Positions 24,949-34,102 are shown, numbered from the stretch's first letter. The stretch: DNA of 64,000 nucleotides from Levilactobacillus andaensis (GCF_016861695.1 NZ_BOLP01000010.1:62001-126000); one strand, 5' to 3'. Program-made: numbers and translations. Notes: a model not told the origin generated them from the letters alone.

Positions 24949-26094
24949 TTAGTTTAATTTGGCAAATTGTGTGTATAACTCGTCAAACACGCGGTTAAAT
25001 TCTTCGGCTTCCGCCATGGTGTTGTGTTCGTCCAAAGAGATTCGCACAGCACTCGTAGCGATGCCGTCATCGATCTTCATAGCTTGCAACGTGCTAGATT
25101 CTACGTGTTTCTTAGAAGAACAAGCACTCGTCGTTGAAATGTAAATGTCGTGTTCCTCGAAGGCGTGCACGATGGTTTCACCACGGACACCGGCGATGGC
25201 AAAGCACAGAATGTGCGGTGCAAAGACGGGGAGGTCCTTAGAGAAAATCGTCACGTTCGGGAACTTTTCGACGTGATGCAAAATGGCCAAACGAATCTCA
25301 CGTTGGCGCTTGACCTTCGACGACTCGTTGTCGAGCAACAGGCGCAAGGCCTTTGCCATGGCAGCGATAGCCGGTAAGTTTTCGGTCCCAGAACGCAGAT
25401 TACGTTCTTGACCCCCACCAGCCATCAATGGGTCCAGTTTACGACCTTGCCGTTTGTACATGAAGCCAATACCACGTGGCGCATGGAACTTGTGGCCAGA
25501 GAACGTTACAAAGTCAACGCGATCGTTAAAAATCTTGTCGGCTAAGCCTTTCCCGATTCCCTGAACGGCATCAATGTGCCAGTGAATCCGGGGGAAGTCA
25601 CGCAAGACGTCCGCGATTTCATCGAGTGGTTGTACGGCCCCGATTTCATTGTTCACAGCCATCGTGGACACTAAAATCGTCGATGGCTTGATGGCGGCCC
25701 GTAAGTCTTCTGCGGAGACCCGCCCGTTTTCATCGACTGGTAAATAAGTGACTTCAAAACCCAGTTGCTTGAGCTGTTCCATGGAATTGTGGACCGCTGG
25801 ATGTTCGACCTCGGTCGTGATCAAGTGGTTCCCAAATTCCCGCTTAGCCATCGCTGTTCCCTTGATGGCCCAGTTATCACCCTCGGTACCACCACTGGTG
25901 AATAGGATTTCACTGAGCTTGACGCCTAATAAATCAGCGATCTGTTGCCGGGATTGTTCAAGCAGGTTAAAAGCTTGTTCCCCAAACTTGTGTAAGCTTG
26001 AAGGATTACCCCAGTAATTTGCGCTGACCTTTGCATAAGTATCAACGACTTCGGGCGCTGCCTTGGTCGTTGCACTGTTATCAAAATAAATCAT
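24949..26094 (-). CDS. Cysteine desulfurase (NifS/IscS family), ThiI partner
   Basis: 381 aa PLP enzyme. Start motif YFDNSATTKA, PLP lysine in TFSGHKFHAPRG, and the sulfur-carrying Cys in STTSACSSKK. It converts cysteine to alanine and a persulfide. Its location before thiI matches the NifZ-ThiI pair of B. subtilis, so its main job is probably tRNA thiolation rather than Fe-S assembly. The ATG at 26092-26094 is chosen because the conserved MIYFDN begins there with AGAGGG upstream; the frame is open farther up to 26178. Confidence 0.92.
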   Translation of the reverse strand: MIYFDNSATTKAAPEVVDTYAKVSANYWGNPSSLHKFGEQAFNLLEQSRQQIADLLGVKLSEILFTSGGTEGDNWAIKGTAMAKREFGNHLITTEVEHPAVHNSMEQLKQLGFEVTYLPVDENGRVSAEDLRAAIKPSTILVSTMAVNNEIGAVQPLDEIADVLRDFPRIHWHIDAVQGIGKGLADKIFNDRVDFVTFSGHKFHAPRGIGFMYKRQGRKLDPLMAGGGQERNLRSGTENLPAIAAMAKALRLLLDNESSKVKRQREIRLAILHHVEKFPNVTIFSKDLPVFAPHILCFAIAGVRGETIVHAFEEHDIYISTTSACSSKKHVESSTLQAMKIDDGIATSAVRISLDEHNTMAEAEEFNRVFDELYTQFAKLN

Positions 26095-26260
26095 ACAGAA
26101 CCCTCTTATCTCTTTTCTATTGGTTCGACTCCGATAGAAATTCTTTCTCATTATAAACACAAACCTTACGAACCACAAGTGGCGCGGCCTAAATCACGTG
26201 GTTTTCTGGTGAATTTCCTTAGGAACTGGTAGTCCTTACCTTGGCAACCTAGTGGTACCT

Positions 26261-26425
26261 TCGCCTTACCGGCCGCCAGATATGGGCCGGAACGGTGCGG
26301 ACACAACTTGAAGCCTCGAAAACCACGAGTCTACAAGCTTGGTCTTCTGCTAAGCCGGCGGAAGTTCACCGTCAACTAAGCAGAACGACACGCCTAGGCC
26401 CATATCTGGCGACCTCTCGGCTTAC
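26261..26425 (+). repeat. Family B intergenic repeat, copy B1
   Basis: Runs from TCGCCTTACCGGCCGCCAGA to GACCTCTCGGCTTAC. Inner hairpins are CTTGAAGCCTCG with CGAGTCTACAAG and TTCTGCTAAGCCGGC with a partner near ACTAAGCAGAA; the outer arms pair GATATGGGCC with GGCCCATATC. It lies between the desulfurase gene and ezrA, in 575 bases that otherwise hold no gene. Confidence 0.88.
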
Positions 26426-26586
26426 ACTAGTGTCCGAAAACAACTTCAGTAATAAACCTTAACGGTTGTAGTATTCAACGAAAGCAGCATCGCATTCCAC
26501 ACATCATGATAAGTCAGTTTCAAGCTGAACGTACGAAGACGACTAGCAACGGTTTTCAAACAGTGCTTTGTTCAAATACCTCTGCT

Positions 26587-26653
26587 TAAAAAACTAAGAC
26601 GGGCGTTACGTCAGCGTCACTATTACTCATAGTCGCTTAACGTAACGCCCGTG
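26587..26653 (-). terminator. Terminator of ezrA
   Basis: Minus strand ACGGGCGTTACGT pairs with ACGTAACGCCCGT across about 28 bases, followed by TTAGTTTTTT. Confidence 0.85.
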
Positions 26654-26670
26654 TTCAATTTTAAATCAGT

Positions 26671-28398
26671 TTATTCGTCGTCGCGTTTTGGCTTCGCCGT
26701 TCCCTTACGTTGGTAATAGGCATCTTCCAAACGCTTGTAGGAGCCGGGTTCCACGTCGTCTAATACCGTGGCGATGGTTTCCAGTGCTTGTGCGTACTGG
26801 TGATTCTTTTCAAATAGTTCTGCGGCCTTCTTGCTGGCTTCAGCGACGTTCTCATGACTCGTCTGGTAACGGTTTGCGTATTGCAGCAGTTGTTCTGCCA
26901 GTTGCGCACTGTCCATCAGGTCATCCGTCTTTTCCTGCAAGGTGTCCAGATCCGTTTGAATGATCAGTAATTGCTTGGTGATTCGCTCCATATCGATCTG
27001 GGGTTGATCCATATCGGTCGCTAACTGCGCCACCTCATCGCGAACCACAAAGAAATAATCCAAGTAATCCTGCGGAATTCCGGGGAGATTTAAGTTCTCC
27101 ACCTGGCGCCGTAAACTATGTAGATTAAAGTCGAACTGTTGCAGGGTGTCACGGGCTTGCCGTTCTTCATCGGCCAACCCAGCCACACTGTTTAAAATCT
27201 GTGCTTGTTGTTCTTCAATTTGCTTCAAGTCTTTTTCTTGTTGTTTTTGATGTTCCAAAACGTGCGAGTAGGTCGCCGTCTTCCCGGTCAGATCCTGTAC
27301 GTCACGCTGATAGATGCCGTCGATGGCTCGTAACTGCTCGTTGAGCTCACGTGCCGTCTCCAGCTCTTGATGATCCAACGTGTAATTTTGACTCAGGCGA
27401 TCCAATTCGCTAAGCAACGTGTGGCTCTGGTTTTGCGCGTGGGCAATAAACTTAGCCACGCCATCCAGGTTGGCTTCGACTGGGTCCTTGGCATCAATTT
27501 CAGTTTGCATTAAATCGTAGAGCTGATCAATTTGGCCAGAAATCCGGTCGTTGACGACTTTAGCATCGTCTGGTCGCAATTTACTTAACGTGTCTAGGTT
27601 CTCACTAATATGGTCAGCGACTTGTTGAATCAACTCAGGAATGTTTTCGTCACCAAATTGATAGTGGTCGGCCGTCAACTGTTGATAGCCACCCTTTAAT
27701 TCCTTAACTTGGTCGGGATAAACGACGGTCAAATCTTTGTACAGCGGTGGGATGGCCTTGATGAGGTCTTCAAGGTCAGCCGTATCGTCCTGTAATTGAC
27801 TCAACACATCGGCGGCCCGTTCGTGGTCCCCTGACTGGGTCAACCGCGTGAACGTGTCGAAATTATCTTCTAATTGACTGAGTCGCTCTTCGAGACCATC
27901 AATGCTGGGACCAAACGCAAAGTTCTTCGCCAGCAGCGTCTTCCGCAAGTCCTGGTACTTTTGCTCCAAATCACGAACGGCCTGTCGGTGTTGCTTGTCG
28001 ACTTCCTGTAAGGCTGCTAGTTTGGCCTGAACGGACTGGACAAGTTCATCCGTTTGGTTAACCAACTCAACCACCTTATTGAGGTCGCGACGTAGGCCCA
28101 CCAAATTTAGCCCCCGTGAGTCTTCGGTCAGCTTCGCCAGCTGCTGGTCGATACGGGTAAACCGGTTCTCATTGATGTCAGTAAAGTCGGCCTGCAACTG
28201 TTGGTATTGTTCCAACGACTGCCCGGTCAAACTTAATTCACCGACAAGGTTGACCTCGTCAGCTAGTGGAATTGCCACCATCGTTTTCTTTTTTGCAGTT
28301 AACGCCGCCACCTGTTGTCGTATTCGTTGCTGGTAAACGAGTACACCAACGTAGATGATAATCGCCACTACGACGACTCCGATTAGAACACCTAACAT
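26671..28398 (-). CDS. ezrA: Septation ring formation regulator EzrA
   Basis: 575 aa. One N-terminal membrane segment (about 2-22, LGVLIGVVVVAIIIYVGVLV), then almost wholly coiled coil, the spectrin-like repeat architecture of EzrA. It restrains FtsZ polymerisation away from mid-cell and helps coordinate division with wall synthesis. ATG at 28398 is chosen since AAGGATGGGG precedes it; an in-frame ATG at 28416 sits on the binding site. Promoter -10 on the minus strand at 28482-28487. Divergent from msrC. Confidence 0.93.
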   Translation of the reverse strand: MLGVLIGVVVVAIIIYVGVLVYQQRIRQQVAALTAKKKTMVAIPLADEVNLVGELSLTGQSLEQYQQLQADFTDINENRFTRIDQQLAKLTEDSRGLNLVGLRRDLNKVVELVNQTDELVQSVQAKLAALQEVDKQHRQAVRDLEQKYQDLRKTLLAKNFAFGPSIDGLEERLSQLEDNFDTFTRLTQSGDHERAADVLSQLQDDTADLEDLIKAIPPLYKDLTVVYPDQVKELKGGYQQLTADHYQFGDENIPELIQQVADHISENLDTLSKLRPDDAKVVNDRISGQIDQLYDLMQTEIDAKDPVEANLDGVAKFIAHAQNQSHTLLSELDRLSQNYTLDHQELETARELNEQLRAIDGIYQRDVQDLTGKTATYSHVLEHQKQQEKDLKQIEEQQAQILNSVAGLADEERQARDTLQQFDFNLHSLRRQVENLNLPGIPQDYLDYFFVVRDEVAQLATDMDQPQIDMERITKQLLIIQTDLDTLQEKTDDLMDSAQLAEQLLQYANRYQTSHENVAEASKKAAELFEKNHQYAQALETIATVLDDVEPGSYKRLEDAYYQRKGTAKPKRDDE

Positions 28399-28481
28399 TT
28401 TGACCCCATCCTTCATCCGCTTTTAAACGTTTAACGAGTTGCAAAATAACTCGGTTCATTTTACAATTTAATCTAATTTCG

Positions 28482-28490
28482 ATTATAGCA
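28482..28490 (-). promoter_or_regulatory. ezrA promoter, extended -10
   Basis: Minus strand TGCTATAAT (TATAAT at 28482-28487). No strong -35 is visible. Confidence 0.6.
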
Positions 28491-28584
28491 TAAGTCACGC
28501 TTACGCTTCACTAGGTTTTCATGATTACCTTAACCTTTTTTCCTATATTCAATTACCACAATCATCCACAGGAGGTCTTTTTAA

Positions 28585-29052
28585 ATGAGTGATTCAATTA
28601 ATCCTTTAATCACTGAACAACTTGACGCGCTCTTACATGGAGAAACCAACGTCATTGCTAACTTGTCAAATGCGTCAGCACTGTTGAAACAAACCCTGGA
28701 CGATGTTAACTGGGCCGGCTTTTATTTGTACCAGCCAGAAACCGACGATTTAGTCCTCGGACCCTTCCAAGGCAACGTGGCCTGCATGCACATTGAAAAT
28801 AATCGTGGCGTCTGCGGAACGGCCTTAGCCACGCAGGAGACCCAACGCATCGCCGATGTCCATCAGTTTGCGGGCCACATTGCGTGCGACTCCGCCAGTA
28901 ATGCGGAAGTTGTCGTTCCCCTGACCACCGCTAACGGTAAGATTGGTATCATGGACATCGACTCCCCTAGCAAGGACCGTTTCTCAGCGGATGACCAAGC
29001 CGTTTTGGAAGAATTCGCTCGTGTTTTGTTGAAACACATTGACAAAGACTAG
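28585..29052 (+). CDS. msrC: Free methionine-(R)-sulfoxide reductase (GAF domain)
   Basis: 155 aa single GAF domain. The three cysteines of the fRMsr family are present: Cys67 (VACMHI), Cys77 (RGVCGTAL) and Cys101 (HIACDSASN), so it should be active on free Met-R-sulfoxide with thioredoxin as reductant. ATG start with CAGGAGGTC upstream. It precedes rpsD, and the rpsD promoter overlaps its end, an order common in Lactobacillales. Confidence 0.9.
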   Translation: MSDSINPLITEQLDALLHGETNVIANLSNASALLKQTLDDVNWAGFYLYQPETDDLVLGPFQGNVACMHIENNRGVCGTALATQETQRIADVHQFAGHIACDSASNAEVVVPLTTANGKIGIMDIDSPSKDRFSADDQAVLEEFARVLLKHIDKD

Positions 29053-29068
29053 CCATTCTGGTTATACT
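29039..29068 (+). promoter_or_regulatory. rpsD promoter
   Basis: TTGACA (29039-29044), an 18-base spacer and TATACT (29063-29068). The -35 lies in the last codons of msrC. It gives a leader of about 175 bases before rpsD. Confidence 0.75.
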
Positions 29069-29074
29069 GGTGTT

Positions 29075-29250
29075 TGTGTAAAATAATGCAGCGATAAGTG
29101 GTAAGCTCGTCAACAGATTGTTGCCGTTCAATTGGTTCAGGAAGTAACCTGCGGCTGCATACGGTGAAACCTGCAAAGCAACCTGCACGAATACTAAACT
29201 TATATACAGCTTATTTTACTCCAAATAATATTTTATTGGAGGAACTATCT
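29075..29250 (+). promoter_or_regulatory. Long rpsD leader, possible S4 autoregulatory RNA
   Basis: About 175 untranslated bases with G-rich/C-rich segments able to pair (for example CCTGCGGCTGCA with CAACCTGCA-like partners). S4 represses its own mRNA through a leader structure in other Firmicutes. I cannot match this one to the known consensus by eye, so it is only a candidate. Confidence 0.35.
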
Positions 29251-29856
29251 ATGTCTCGTTACACTGGCCCAAGCTGGCGTATTTCCCGTCGTTTAGGGGT
29301 ATCCCTTTCCGGCACTGGTAAAGAATTAAACCGTCGTCCTTACGCACCTGGTGATCATGGTCAAGGTCGTCAAAAGAAGCTTTCTGAATACGGTACGCAA
29401 TTGCGTGAAAAGCAAAAGCTCCGGTTCACTTACGGCATGACTGAACGTCAATTCTACAACTTGTTCAAGCGTGCCGGCAAGATCAAGGAAGGTACCCATG
29501 GTACTAACTTCATGATCTTACTCGAACGTCGTCTGGACAACGTGGTTTACCGTTTAGGTTTGGCAACGACTCGTCGTCAAGCTCGTCAATTGGTTAACCA
29601 TGGTCACATCACTGTTGATGGCAAGCGCGTTGACATCCCTTCATACGAAGTCGAAGTTGGCCAAGTTGTCTCAGTTCGTGAAAAGTCCAAGGACATGACT
29701 ATCATCAAGGGCGCTGTTGAAGCCGTTGTTGGTCGTCCACAATACGTCCAATTCGACGCTGACAAGCTGGAAGGTTCCCTTACCCGCTTACCACAACGTG
29801 AAGAATTAGATGCAGAACTCGACGATTCTCTTATCGTTGAATACTACAACCGTTAA
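29251..29856 (+). CDS. rpsD: 30S ribosomal protein S4
   Basis: 201 aa. Starts [16 protein letters not shown]; the S4 RNA-binding domain is about 92-155 ([20 protein letters not shown]). A primary 16S rRNA binder and a translational repressor in several bacteria. The start ATG at 29251 has TTGGAGGAAC upstream; the frame is open farther up but only non-conserved residues precede. Stand-alone rpsD is typical of Firmicutes. Confidence 0.98.
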   Translation: MSRYTGPSWRISRRLGVSLSGTGKELNRRPYAPGDHGQGRQKKLSEYGTQLREKQKLRFTYGMTERQFYNLFKRAGKIKEGTHGTNFMILLERRLDNVVYRLGLATTRRQARQLVNHGHITVDGKRVDIPSYEVEVGQVVSVREKSKDMTIIKGAVEAVVGRPQYVQFDADKLEGSLTRLPQREELDAELDDSLIVEYYNR

Positions 29857-29882
29857 GATTAAGTTCTTAATTGGTTTGAACG

Positions 29883-29910
29883 AAGTCTTGCCGTTTGGCA
29901 GGGCTTTTTT
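29883..29910 (+). terminator. Terminator of rpsD
   Basis: AAGTCTTGCC pairs with GGCAGGGCTT around GTTT, followed by six T. Confidence 0.88.
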
Positions 29911-29969
29911 CATATCATAATCTGCCAGCAGCTCGTCTGCTGGCAGAAATACATACTGGAGGCTTCACT

Positions 29970-30170
29970 ATGCCTATCCTAAATGTCGTCATGAGCGTGT
30001 CATCCATCTTAAACATCCTACTCGGTCTGGCCGTAATCGCCTTACTCGTCGTTTTCGTCTTGTGGTTACGCGACCGCCACAACAAGACGCCTAAAGTGAC
30101 TAATAAAACGTTGGCCTACTACACTGGCTTGCTGATTATTTTTATCATTGCCAAGTTACTCGTTCACTAG
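29970..30170 (+). CDS. Small membrane protein of unknown function
   Basis: 66 aa, two hydrophobic segments (about 12-32, ILLGLAVIALLVVFVLWL, and 49-64, YYTGLLIIFIIAKLLV) separated by a basic loop RDRHNKTPK. I do not recognise the family. ATG at 29970 is chosen because CTGGAGG lies just upstream. Flanked by terminators on both sides, so it is its own unit. Confidence 0.7.
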   Translation: MPILNVVMSVSSILNILLGLAVIALLVVFVLWLRDRHNKTPKVTNKTLAYYTGLLIIFIIAKLLVH

Positions 30171-30180
30171 TTTCAACAAG

Positions 30181-30227
30181 AAAAGCTTAGCATCCCCTAC
30201 TCACTTTGGGGTGCTAAGCTTATTTTG
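30181..30227. terminator. Bidirectional terminator
   Basis: AAGCTTAGCATCCCC pairs with GGGGTGCTAAGCTT. It serves the plus-strand 66-aa gene and the convergent minus-strand AI-2E-family gene. Confidence 0.88.
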
Positions 30228-30236
30228 ATGCACTTT

Positions 30237-31283
30237 TTATTTCTTATCCGCCAGTTCTTCCGACGTAATTCGCTTCGGTTTCAGCTGCACGTCAAAGACA
30301 TCTAGGAAGAACGCCACCAGTGGCACCCCAACTAGCAATCCCCAGGCACCAAAGATGCGCTCGCTGACGATCAACGTAATGAAAGTGACGAAGATCGGCA
30401 GGTTCGTGGCGTTTGCCATTAGCCGCGGATGGAGGAAGTACGATTCGAACATGTGAATTAAGATGACCAGTACCAGTACCGCCAGAACGCGGATCAGACC
30501 ACCCGTGATAAAGGCTACCGCGGTCAGTGGAATCAGCGAGATCAATACCCCAGCCACCGGAATCAGGCCTAAGAAGAAGACCAGGATTCCCAAAATCAGT
30601 AAGCTAGGCATGCCAATTGCCCACAGCCCTAAGACCATCAGTAGCGTATTGATCGTGCAAATCACCAGTTGAGTTTCAATGACCGTGCCGAAGATGTGGA
30701 CAAATTTCAAAATCAGCTCGCCCATCGGTACGAACAGACCGGCAAAGCGACTCCGTGTAAAGGCGTGGGCGAACGTCTTCAGCTGATTCTTCGTCAGGTT
30801 AAAAATAAAACTGAAGAAGAAGGCCAAGACCACCGTCTCCACCCCTGAACTGAGCCGTGAGAGTTTACCGATTCCGCTAGTAAACAGCATCTTCCCATTG
30901 CTGATGACCGACGCATTTTGCGACAGATTTTTCACCAGCTTGGTGACGGACGTTTCCAGCTGCGGATAGGTCTTGATCAGTGCGTCCAACGTGTGCGGCA
31001 GACTAGACGCCTCCGACACCAGCGGCGGAATGATCTGGCCAAATGCCGCCACCAAAATCCCCAGAAATAGGATGTAGACCAGTAGCGTCGACCACAAATG
31101 ATGCAGATGAACGTGACGCTCGATGCCCATGATGGCCGCATTCCCTAAGTAGATAAAAATAATTGTAAAGAGCGTCAACGACAGGAAGTCGCGAACCTCC
31201 CACGCAATGATGATCAGCAGTACCAACGCCAAATAATACGTTGTCAGCGGGTTTTGCCACCACCGTTTCAGTATCTCAATCAC
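30237..31283 (-). CDS. AI-2E/UPF0118 family membrane transporter
   Basis: 348 aa, about seven to eight membrane segments with the conserved glycine/proline-rich region near the end (ILGILVFFLGLIPVAGVLISL, LMVLGLWAIGMP). The family includes TqsA (AI-2 export) and Na+/H+ exchange members; the substrate cannot be read from sequence. GTG start at 31281-31283 with AAGGGGG upstream. Monocistronic. Confidence 0.85.
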   Translation of the reverse strand: MIEILKRWWQNPLTTYYLALVLLIIIAWEVRDFLSLTLFTIIFIYLGNAAIMGIERHVHLHHLWSTLLVYILFLGILVAAFGQIIPPLVSEASSLPHTLDALIKTYPQLETSVTKLVKNLSQNASVISNGKMLFTSGIGKLSRLSSGVETVVLAFFFSFIFNLTKNQLKTFAHAFTRSRFAGLFVPMGELILKFVHIFGTVIETQLVICTINTLLMVLGLWAIGMPSLLILGILVFFLGLIPVAGVLISLIPLTAVAFITGGLIRVLAVLVLVILIHMFESYFLHPRLMANATNLPIFVTFITLIVSERIFGAWGLLVGVPLVAFFLDVFDVQLKPKRITSEELADKK

Positions 31284-31362
31284 TAAAAATCCCCCTTCGA
31301 CCCCAGTTATGTTTCAGCCTACACATGTGTCCCAGCAATTGCAACCAACCACCAGAACACAG

Positions 31363-31389
31363 AAAAATCTGGAAACTAACTTCCAGATT
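31363..31389 (-). terminator. Terminator of the DUF1054 gene
   Basis: AATCTGGAA pairs with TTCCAGATT; on the minus strand it is followed by TTTTCTG. Confidence 0.82.
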
Positions 31390-31400
31390 CCCCGTCAACA

Positions 31401-32000
31401 TTAAATACGAATCAATTGATCATACAGCGGCAACAATGCTCGTACAGTGTCTTGAATGATCTGCGTCTGTTCGGCCGCCGACACCGTGAAGAAGTCGCTG
31501 CCCCGCATGAAGTTACGGCCAACCTGCCATTCGGCGTGCCGGTTCGGCTGCGTTGCCATCAGCGCCTGGTAATTCTCCCGCGTCAACGGCACCCCGCAGT
31601 CCTTGTCCGTATGGTCACCGCCGCACGCAAAGCCCACCGGTAGCCGCATGACCGTATCTTCCTTCAGACTACTCAGTAAGGCTTGGCAGTTCTTCGCTTC
31701 CTGCAAAACGGCCAACCAAATAAAGAACCGGTCGTCCCAGAACCCCACCTCGATATGCGGCAACATCTTGTACCCCCGTTTGGACGTACTAAACGCAACC
31801 CAGGTATCCGGCGGCGGATTTTTCGACCGGCGCCGATGCTGCGAAATATGGTCGTAAATCGGCACGGCGAGCTCCGCAAAAACTGGCGCGAGTTCTGTGA
31901 CCGTCTGCACGAATTTCGGATCAATTTGGGCCCGAATCTTTCCCAAGCGTCCCGGCAACGTTTGGTCGTCCCACACGTGAAAATCTTGGTCCTGATACAT
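31401..32000 (-). CDS. DUF1054/UPF0637 (YktB-like) protein
   Basis: 199 aa soluble protein. Family hallmarks are the WVAFSTSKRGYKMLPHIEVG core and DDRFFIWLAVLQEAKN. Function unknown; structures of the family show an alpha/beta fold. It is divergent from the YueI-like gene. ATG start at 31998-32000 preceded by GAAGGAGGGG at 13 bases. Confidence 0.85.
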   Translation of the reverse strand: MYQDQDFHVWDDQTLPGRLGKIRAQIDPKFVQTVTELAPVFAELAVPIYDHISQHRRRSKNPPPDTWVAFSTSKRGYKMLPHIEVGFWDDRFFIWLAVLQEAKNCQALLSSLKEDTVMRLPVGFACGGDHTDKDCGVPLTRENYQALMATQPNRHAEWQVGRNFMRGSDFFTVSAAEQTQIIQDTVRALLPLYDQLIRI

Positions 32001-32039
32001 CCCAAAGCCCCCTTCCTAAACGTCTATCCGATTCCATGT

Positions 32040-32045
32040 TATACT
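32040..32045 (+). promoter_or_regulatory. Promoter -10 of the yueI-rarA unit
   Basis: TGTTATACT, an extended -10 with TATACT at 32040-32045. No good -35. Confidence 0.5.
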
Positions 32046-32075
32046 AGTGAGACTAACTTGAAAAGAGGGAATCCC

Positions 32076-32531
32076 ATGGCAGAAAAGAGTCAAATGGAGC
32101 AACATTTACAAAATTCCGTCTACGGCACGCCGAAGATCAATCCCGATGAGCAGCGCCATTACTTGGGCACATTTCGTGAGCGGGTCTCCTTGGCAATGAC
32201 CATCGCTGAAGTCACGGACCGCGACAATCTGAATCCATTTATCACGGAGATCAGCGCGCACCCAGACTATCAGGTCATCCTAAACGGCCACGTTGACCAG
32301 GCCGACCTCGCCCCGTACCTCAAGTTGGCAAGTCAGCATAATCTAAAATTTACGATTCGCCAGGACATCATCTACGGCGTCAACGACAGTGACCTTGGTC
32401 TAGTCGTGGCTAGTGATCACGCTATCGACCAAAGTCCCATTGCATTAAGTAAAAAATACCCACCGAAGTCACCGGCAACACCCGCACAACCGGTTAAGAA
32501 GAGCTGGTTCGACAAGCTGCTAGGACACTAA
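32076..32531 (+). CDS. YueI/DUF1694 family protein
   Basis: 151 aa, soluble. Motifs TPKINPDEQRHYLGTFRERV and LASQHNLKFTIR are typical of DUF1694, a family of unknown function related in fold to ribosomal L7Ae-like proteins. ATG at 32076 with AAAAGAGGGA upstream; the frame is open before it but that part is a shadow of the minus-strand gene. It is 17 bases before rarA, so probably co-transcribed. Confidence 0.85.
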   Translation: MAEKSQMEQHLQNSVYGTPKINPDEQRHYLGTFRERVSLAMTIAEVTDRDNLNPFITEISAHPDYQVILNGHVDQADLAPYLKLASQHNLKFTIRQDIIYGVNDSDLGLVVASDHAIDQSPIALSKKYPPKSPATPAQPVKKSWFDKLLGH

Positions 32532-32548
32532 GAAAGGAGTCCCGTTCT

Positions 32549-33823
32549 TTGGCACAACATCCGTTAGCCTACCGCATGCGGCCTCGGCGCCTGGAGGAAG
32601 TCGTCGGTCAACAAGACCTCGTCGGCCCCGGGAAGATCATCGCCCGCATGGTGGCTGCTAAATTACTTTCATCGATGATTCTTTATGGGCCGCCCGGCAT
32701 CGGTAAAACAAGTATCGCCAGTGCCATCGCCGGTTCTACCAAGTATGCTTTTCGCAAATTAAACGCCGCCACCGATACCAAGAAGGACCTGCAGGTGGTC
32801 GCCGAAGAAGCCAAAATGAGCGGCACCGTCATTTTGTTGCTCGATGAAATCCATCGTTTGGACAAGACCAAGCAAGACTTTCTCCTGCCTCACTTGGAGA
32901 GTGGCCGTATCGTCTTGATCGGTGCCACCACCGAAAATCCCTATATCAATATCAATCCAGCCATTCGGAGTCGGACCCAGATTTTTGAAGTCCACCCCCT
33001 CTCACTGGACGACATCAAGACTGCCTTGCAGCGAGCCATGACGGATGAGGAACGTGGCCTGGGCAAACTAAATCTGACCGTCGATGACGACGCACTGGGA
33101 TTCATGGCCGGTGCGACTAACGGCGACCTGCGCAGTGCCCTGAACGGTCTCGAATTGGCCGCGCAGTCTACGCCTCCCGCCGAAGATGGTGAGATTCACG
33201 TCACACTTGAAGTGGCCGAAGCCTGCTTTCAACGCAAGGCCTTGATGGGCGACAAAGACGGCGATGCCCATTATGATGTCATTTCTGCCTTTCAAAAGTC
33301 GATTCGGGGCAGTGATACCGATGCCGCACTCCACTATCTTGCCCAACTGGTTGCGGCCGGTGACCTGCCTTCTATCTGCCGGCGGCTGATGGTCATTGCC
33401 TACGAGGACGTGGGCATGGCCAATTTACCGGCTGCCGGGCGGACGGTTCAAGCCGTTCAGGCTGCCCAACAACTTGGTCTACCCGAGGGGCGTATCCCGT
33501 TAGCCGACGCCGTCATTGAGTTGTGCCTGTCGCCCAAATCCAACTCTGGCATTCTGGCAATGGACGCCGCTTTAGCCGATGTCATGAACGGTCATAATGG
33601 GGCCGTCCCTGACCGTTTAAAAGACGCCCACTACAGCGGTGCCAAGAAGCTCGGCCACGGCAACGACTACCAATTCCCACACGATTTCCCCGGAGATTGG
33701 GTCAAGCAACAATATCTGCCCGACGACCTCAAACGCGTCGAGTATTACCAACCCAAAACCAACGGCCGCTTCGAGACTCAATTGGCCGAACAGTACCGGC
33801 GACTCCGACAGGCCAACCGGTAA
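32549..33823 (+). CDS. rarA: Replication-associated recombination protein RarA/MgsA
   Basis: 424 aa AAA+ ATPase of the clamp-loader group. Walker A GPPGIGKTS is near residue 50, Walker B LLLDEIHR, sensor 1 GATTEN, then the helical C-terminal tetramer domain (RRLMVIAYEDVGMANL). It acts at stalled forks. TTG start at 32549 with AAAGGAG upstream. In many Firmicutes the 6S RNA gene lies next to rarA, as seems the case here. Confidence 0.95.
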   Translation: MAQHPLAYRMRPRRLEEVVGQQDLVGPGKIIARMVAAKLLSSMILYGPPGIGKTSIASAIAGSTKYAFRKLNAATDTKKDLQVVAEEAKMSGTVILLLDEIHRLDKTKQDFLLPHLESGRIVLIGATTENPYININPAIRSRTQIFEVHPLSLDDIKTALQRAMTDEERGLGKLNLTVDDDALGFMAGATNGDLRSALNGLELAAQSTPPAEDGEIHVTLEVAEACFQRKALMGDKDGDAHYDVISAFQKSIRGSDTDAALHYLAQLVAAGDLPSICRRLMVIAYEDVGMANLPAAGRTVQAVQAAQQLGLPEGRIPLADAVIELCLSPKSNSGILAMDAALADVMNGHNGAVPDRLKDAHYSGAKKLGHGNDYQFPHDFPGDWVKQQYLPDDLKRVEYYQPKTNGRFETQLAEQYRRLRQANR

Positions 33824-33863
33824 TGGAAAAATTGTATTTTTATAATTTATATGATAATATACA

Positions 33864-34102
33864 AGTGGTTCTAAGGTGTACGCGTTGTCTCACTACAAGT
33901 TGCCGAACAAGTAATTCTTAAACGGGAACGCCTAACGATATCGCAGCTGACATGCCTTTTCACTTGGAAGTCAAAAACTTTATCAGACGCTCCCCCCTGC
34001 ATTGTCATCGCGGGTCAACATGACTAGACAATTAACGGCACCACTTAGATCAAACAAAGCCTCGTGCTTTGAAGGCCATTCCATTGAATGGCCTTTTTCT
34101 TT
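33864..34102 (+). ncRNA. ssrS: Probable 6S RNA (Lacto-usp motif) with terminator
   Basis: Between rarA and usp. An AT-rich promoter-like stretch (TTGTAT 33832, GATAAT 33853) precedes it. Ends pair: TCTAAG (33870-33875) with CTTAGA (34044-34049), GTG (33876-33878) with CAC (34039-34041), and TTGTCT (33885-33890) with AGACAA (34026-34031). This gives a rod about 190 bases long, the size and shape of 6S RNA, which binds RNA polymerase. A terminator GGCCATTC/GAATGGCC plus T-run is at 34073-34102. The Lacto-usp motif upstream of usp genes has been proposed to be 6S RNA; identity here rests on position and shape, not an alignment. Confidence 0.65.
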
